This document shows, in pieces, positions 5,147 through 8,385 of a stretch of DNA of 8,385 nt. The notes beneath the pieces were generated by a model. That model was given only the letters and a program-made list of their open reading frames with translations, did not search any database and was not told the DNA's origin. Origin of the DNA: Anaerolineales bacterium. GTDB lineage: Bacteria; Chloroflexota; Anaerolineae; Anaerolineales; DRMV01. Location of the stretch: positions 1-8,385 of the forward strand of contig JALXBY010000038.1 of NCBI GenBank assembly GCA_026991215.1, in the 5' to 3' direction. The translations under genes and the position numbers were made by a program. How positions within the stretch are numbered: position 1 is the first letter of the stretch; each line of letters starts with the position of its first letter.

Positions 5147-5240
5147 TCAAGCAAAAACCACGGAAAGAAAACCAAGGCCTGGCCCACCAAGGCGCTTCTG
5201 GCACCTATGCCTGCCACATGGTCGAATCCCGTCCGACACC

Positions 5241-8200
5241 CTACTCCGAGGGATGACCGGCCACCTGCTTCAACGCCTGCACCAAAAGTTGCTTCCACCG
5301 GCCCTGGGCATCCATAGGCAGCCGGAGGGTGTGACGGCCCACCACGAAAGGCGGTGGCAGCGTGGGCAACCGGTCCTCGCGTCCTTCGGGGAAGCGCACC
5401 ACGACCTGGCCCCGCTCCACGCCGATGGAGGACGCGCCGGCCTGGGTCGCCAGAATCTTGACCTGCACCATCCAGAGGAGTTCGCGCACCTCCTGGGGCG
5501 GCGGGCCGAAGCGGTCGCGCAACTCGCGGGCCAGGGCGTCCACTTCTTCCAACCGCTTGAGGGTGGCCATGCGCCGGTAAAGGGCCAGCCGCAGCCGGGC
5601 ATCGGGAATGTAGGCCTCAGGCAGGGTCGCAGGCAGGGGCAGGTCGAAGCGCACCGGCGGCCGCGACCAGCCAGGCCAGGGCAGGGGCCGCTCCCCCGGC
5701 TCCAGGCCATAGGCGCGGCGCAACTGGGCTACGGCTTCGGCCAGCATCTGGGTGTAAAGGTGGTACCCCACCGCGGCCACATGTCCATGCTGGCGATAGC
5801 CCAACAGGTCCCCTGCGCCCCGCATCTCCAAATCGTGTAGGGCCAGAGTAAAACCCGCGCCCAGTTCGGTGTGCTCGGCCAAAAGCCGCAGCCGTTCCCG
5901 GGCCTGGGGCGGCGGGGTATAGGTGGGCGACCAGAAGAAATACGCATACCCCTGGACCATCCCACGACCAACACGGCCCCGCAGCTGATAGAGCTGGGCC
6001 AGACCAAAGGTTTCGGCCTGCTCCACAATCAACGTGTTGGCCCGGGGGAAGTCCAGGCCCGACTCGATGATGGACGTGGTCACCAGGATGTCCACTTCCC
6101 CCTGGGCGAACTGGGTCATCACCTCGGCCAGGTCGCTTTCCCGCATCTGACCATGGGCCATGGCTACCCTGGCCTGGGGGAACCAGCCCCGCACCTTTTC
6201 CAACACCGTAGGCAGGGTGAGCACCCGGTTATGGACGTAGAAGACCTGACCCCCGCGCGCCAGTTCGAAACGGATGGCCTCCCGGATCCGGGCTTCGTCA
6301 TAGGGGCCGACGTGGGTGATGACGGGATGCCGATGCCGCGGGGGCGTGCGGATGATGGAAATGTCCCGCACGCCGGTCAGGGCCATGTACAGGGTGCGGG
6401 GGATGGGCGTCGCGCTCAGGCTGAGCACGTCCACGTGGGTGCGCAGGCGCTTGAAGTGTTCCTTCTGCCGCACGCCGAACCGATGCTCCTCGTCGATGAT
6501 GACCAGGCCCAGGTCCTTGAACTGCACGTCGTCGGAAAGCAGGCGGTGGGTGCCGATGACGATGTCCACCGTACCTGCGGCCAGGCCTTCCAGCACCCTG
6601 GCCTGTTCTTCAGGCGTGCGGAAACGGGAGAGCAATTCCACCACGATGGGATATGGGGCCATCCGCTGCCGGAAGGTCACGAAGTGCTGCTGGGCCAGCA
6701 CCGTGGTGGGCGCGAGCAGGGCCACCTGTTTGCCGTCCATCACGGCCTTGAACGCGGCCCGGAGCGCGACCTCGGTCTTGCCAAAGCCCGCGTCGCCGCA
6801 AATCAGGCGGTCCATGGGGTAGGGCCGCTCCATATCCCGCTTGACGGCTTCGATGGCCCAGCGCTGGTCCTCGGTCAGGTCGAAGGGGCAGCGGGCTTCG
6901 AAGTCCCGCTGCCAGTCCGTATCCGGGCCAAAGGCGTGGCCCCGGGCCAGCTGCCGGCGGGCGTACAGGTCCAGGAGTTCCTGGGCCACCTCCTGCACGG
7001 CTTCCCGGGTCCGGGTCTTCACCCGTTCCCACATACCTGTGCCCAACCGGGTCAGCGCGGGTTCCACTCCCTCCGGGCCGACGTAACGCACCACCCGGTC
7101 GGCCTGTTCCACCGGGACGTAGACCTGGTCCCCGCCAGCGTACTCCAACAGCAGGTACTCCCGCGTGACGCCTTCCAGCGTGCGCCGCACCAGGCCCCGA
7201 AACAGACCGATGCCGAAATCCACATGGACCACGTAATCCCCCACCTGGAAGTCCCGGTACGGTGCCTCCGGCGTGCGGGGCCGGGGCCGCGGGGGGCGCA
7301 GCGGACGCGGGGGCGCCCAGCCGAACAGTTCGCGGTCGGTGAACAGGGCTAAGGCGGGGGCGGCTTCCGGCGCGTCGGGGCGCTCGTAAAGGGCGAAGCC
7401 CTCTTCCAGATGCCCGGCCACGAAGGTGACCGGACCTTCCCGGCCCTTTGCCCGCCAGTAGGGTTCCACCCGCGCGGTCTGTTGGGTGACCACCCAAACC
7501 TGCGCGCCCTGCCGAAGGAGCCGGCGGACGTGGTCCGCCCAGGCGTTCAGCCGACCGCCAAAACGGGGCAGGCTGGCGAAATGGGCCGCCAGGCCTTGTG
7601 GGGCCGGGGCCTGACGCACGGGTCCCAGGGCCAGCCGCGGGCCCAGCCAACCTTGCAGGAAGGCCTCCCAGGTCGCGGCGCCCTCGTGCTCTGCCATCCA
7701 GAAAGCCCAGCTGCGGGCCACGGCTTCTTCGTCTTCCACCAACAACAAAGCGCCCTCATCGAACCAGGACCAGAGGGGTGCCAGGGCCAAAGCAGGCGCC
7801 GGGCGCAGGGGCGGAACCCAAAGTTGCTTCAGCCGCTCGCCCGTACCCCGCTGGGTCTCCGGGTCGAAGATGCGGAGGCTTTCGATTTCGTCGCCGAAGA
7901 AGTCCACCCGTACGGGCCGGGACGCGGTAGGCGGCCACAGGTCGAGCACGCCGCCCCGTCGCGCGAACTGCCCCGGCCGGACCACGGTTTCCACCGGTTC
8001 ATACCCCTGGGCCTCCAGGTGCCGGGCCAGGTCCAGGGGGGAACGAACGTCGCCGGGCCGCAGCCGCCGCATCCCCCGCAGGAAGGCATGGAGCGGCCAG
8101 GTGGGTTGCAACAACCCCGCGGCCGAAGCCACGACCAACGGCGGCCCGGAACCCCCAGGGCGCTGCCACGTGGCCAGGACGACCAGGGTCTGCAGACGGG

Positions 8201-8385
8201 CCAGGTGGGCCTCCTCGTCGCTTTCCCGCACCCATACGTGCACCGCAGCGTCCTGGCCCAGCCACAGGGCGGCCTCCCGGCGCAACACCCAGGCCTGGTC
8301 CTCCTGGGGGACAAGCAGGAGCACGGGCCCCCTGCGGGCCTGCCACAACCCTACGGTCACCGGGAGCCGGGCCGCGTGGCAGCGC
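5241..8385 (-). CDS. mfd: Transcription-repair coupling factor Mfd, 5'-partial
   Basis: A DNA translocase that displaces RNA polymerase stalled at lesions and recruits UvrA for nucleotide excision repair. The frame runs off the right edge. Eight in-frame residues precede the GTG at 8360, and that GTG is not a credible start because UvrB-like domain 1 is already under way. Positions counted from that GTG: UvrB-homology domains about 1-190 (ASAAGLLQP, FARRGGVLDLWPP, VDFFGDEIESLRIF); a variable domain about 190-365; the CarD-like RNA-polymerase-interacting domain about 370-440 (GDYVVHVDFGIGLFRGL). The SF2 helicase core follows, with Walker A GDAGFGKT (522-529), DEEHRFG (623-629), SATPIPRTL (649-657) and the TRG region ESGLDFP to QLRGRVGRG (766-800). 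The C-terminal autoinhibitory D7-type domain is about 905-1005. About 1047 residues are visible; family members run to about 1,150, so perhaps 60-100 are missing. No motif is damaged. Confidence 0.97.
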   Translation of the reverse strand, partial: RCHAARLPVTVGLWQARRGPVLLLVPQEDQAWVLRREAALWLGQDAAVHVWVRESDEEAHLARLQTLVVLATWQRPGGSGPPLVVASAAGLLQPTWPLHAFLRGMRRLRPGDVRSPLDLARHLEAQGYEPVETVVRPGQFARRGGVLDLWPPTASRPVRVDFFGDEIESLRIFDPETQRGTGERLKQLWVPPLRPAPALALAPLWSWFDEGALLLVEDEEAVARSWAFWMAEHEGAATWEAFLQGWLGPRLALGPVRQAPAPQGLAAHFASLPRFGGRLNAWADHVRRLLRQGAQVWVVTQQTARVEPYWRAKGREGPVTFVAGHLEEGFALYERPDAPEAAPALALFTDRELFGWAPPRPLRPPRPRPRTPEAPYRDFQVGDYVVHVDFGIGLFRGLVRRTLEGVTREYLLLEYAGGDQVYVPVEQADRVVRYVGPEGVEPALTRLGTGMWERVKTRTREAVQEVAQELLDLYARRQLARGHAFGPDTDWQRDFEARCPFDLTEDQRWAIEAVKRDMERPYPMDRLICGDAGFGKTEVALRAAFKAVMDGKQVALLAPTTVLAQQHFVTFRQRMAPYPIVVELLSRFRTPEEQARVLEGLAAGTVDIVIGTHRLLSDDVQFKDLGLVIIDEEHRFGVRQKEHFKRLRTHVDVLSLSATPIPRTLYMALTGVRDISIIRTPPRHRHPVITHVGPYDEARIREAIRFELARGGQVFYVHNRVLTLPTVLEKVRGWFPQARVAMAHGQMRESDLAEVMTQFAQGEVDILVTTSIIESGLDFPRANTLIVEQAETFGLAQLYQLRGRVGRGMVQGYAYFFWSPTYTPPPQARERLRLLAEHTELGAGFTLALHDLEMRGAGDLLGYRQHGHVAAVGYHLYTQMLAEAVAQLRRAYGLEPGERPLPWPGWSRPPVRFDLPLPATLPEAYIPDARLRLALYRRMATLKRLEEVDALARELRDRFGPPPQEVRELLWMVQVKILATQAGASSIGVERGQVVVRFPEGREDRLPTLPPPFVVGRHTLRLPMDAQGRWKQLLVQALKQVAGHPSE

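Larger units (their letters stand above)
4806..5240. other. 435-bp gap between def and mfd
   Basis: The first part (4806-4990) is high GC and carries the def ribosome binding site (AAGGAG, 7 nt before the ATG), a leader and a promoter candidate. The middle (4996-5146) is an AT-rich MITE-like element. The last part (5150-5240) is the downstream flank of mfd. It has short T-runs on the minus strand after a weak 5-bp hairpin, but no convincing terminator. No protein-coding gene is supported here. Confidence 0.6.

Noticed and set aside
4806..5204. N-terminal extension of peptide deformylase: the frame is open to 5204, with an in-frame ATG at 4925 six bases after the predicted transcription start.
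   Set aside because: The added residues match nothing in the family, have no ribosome binding site, and the MAVRPIV start has AAGGAG at 7 nt. A leaderless start at 4925 is conceivable but unsupported.
5871..7352. 493-residue + strand open frame antisense to mfd.
   Set aside because: Composition is typical of an antisense shadow of a high-GC gene, with no recognisable domain; mfd on the other strand is certain.

Overview
High-GC bacterial chromosome segment with G/C-ending codons and short intergenic gaps. It looks like housekeeping core DNA rather than an accessory island. A tryptophan T-box leader, a TrpB2-type tryptophan synthase and a CysO-like sulfur carrier together would fit Chloroflexota (Anaerolineae-like). 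That placement is inference; a high-GC Firmicute or another T-box-bearing lineage is not excluded.

Layout, left to right. (1) The 3' part of a DUF72/YecE-family gene (+), closed by a strong intrinsic terminator. (2) A small MoaD/ThiS-family sulfur-carrier gene (-), divergent from folK (+). (3) A trpB2 gene (-), preceded by about 490 nt of leader. The leader holds a sigma70-type promoter, a T-box with a UGG (Trp) specifier, competing antiterminator and terminator hairpins, and an array of eleven phased heptanucleotides between the terminator and the ribosome binding site. (4) A small membrane protein of the UPF0316 family (+), ending 4 nt from the convergent peptide deformylase gene def (-). 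(5) A 435-bp gap holding a probable def promoter and a 151-bp AT-rich MITE-like element with terminal inverted repeats and a 3-bp flanking repeat. (6) mfd (-), the transcription-repair coupling factor, complete except for its N-terminus, which lies beyond the right edge.

The genes do not form one pathway. They cover tryptophan synthesis, folate synthesis (folK), protein maturation (def), transcription-coupled repair (mfd) and sulfur transfer. The clearest functional link is leader to gene: uncharged tRNA-Trp should stabilise the antiterminator and switch on trpB2. I found no defence system, prophage, CRISPR array, tRNA or rRNA. The points most worth a second look are the T-box details, the heptamer array and the MITE-like element. 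No wholly new multi-gene system is visible.
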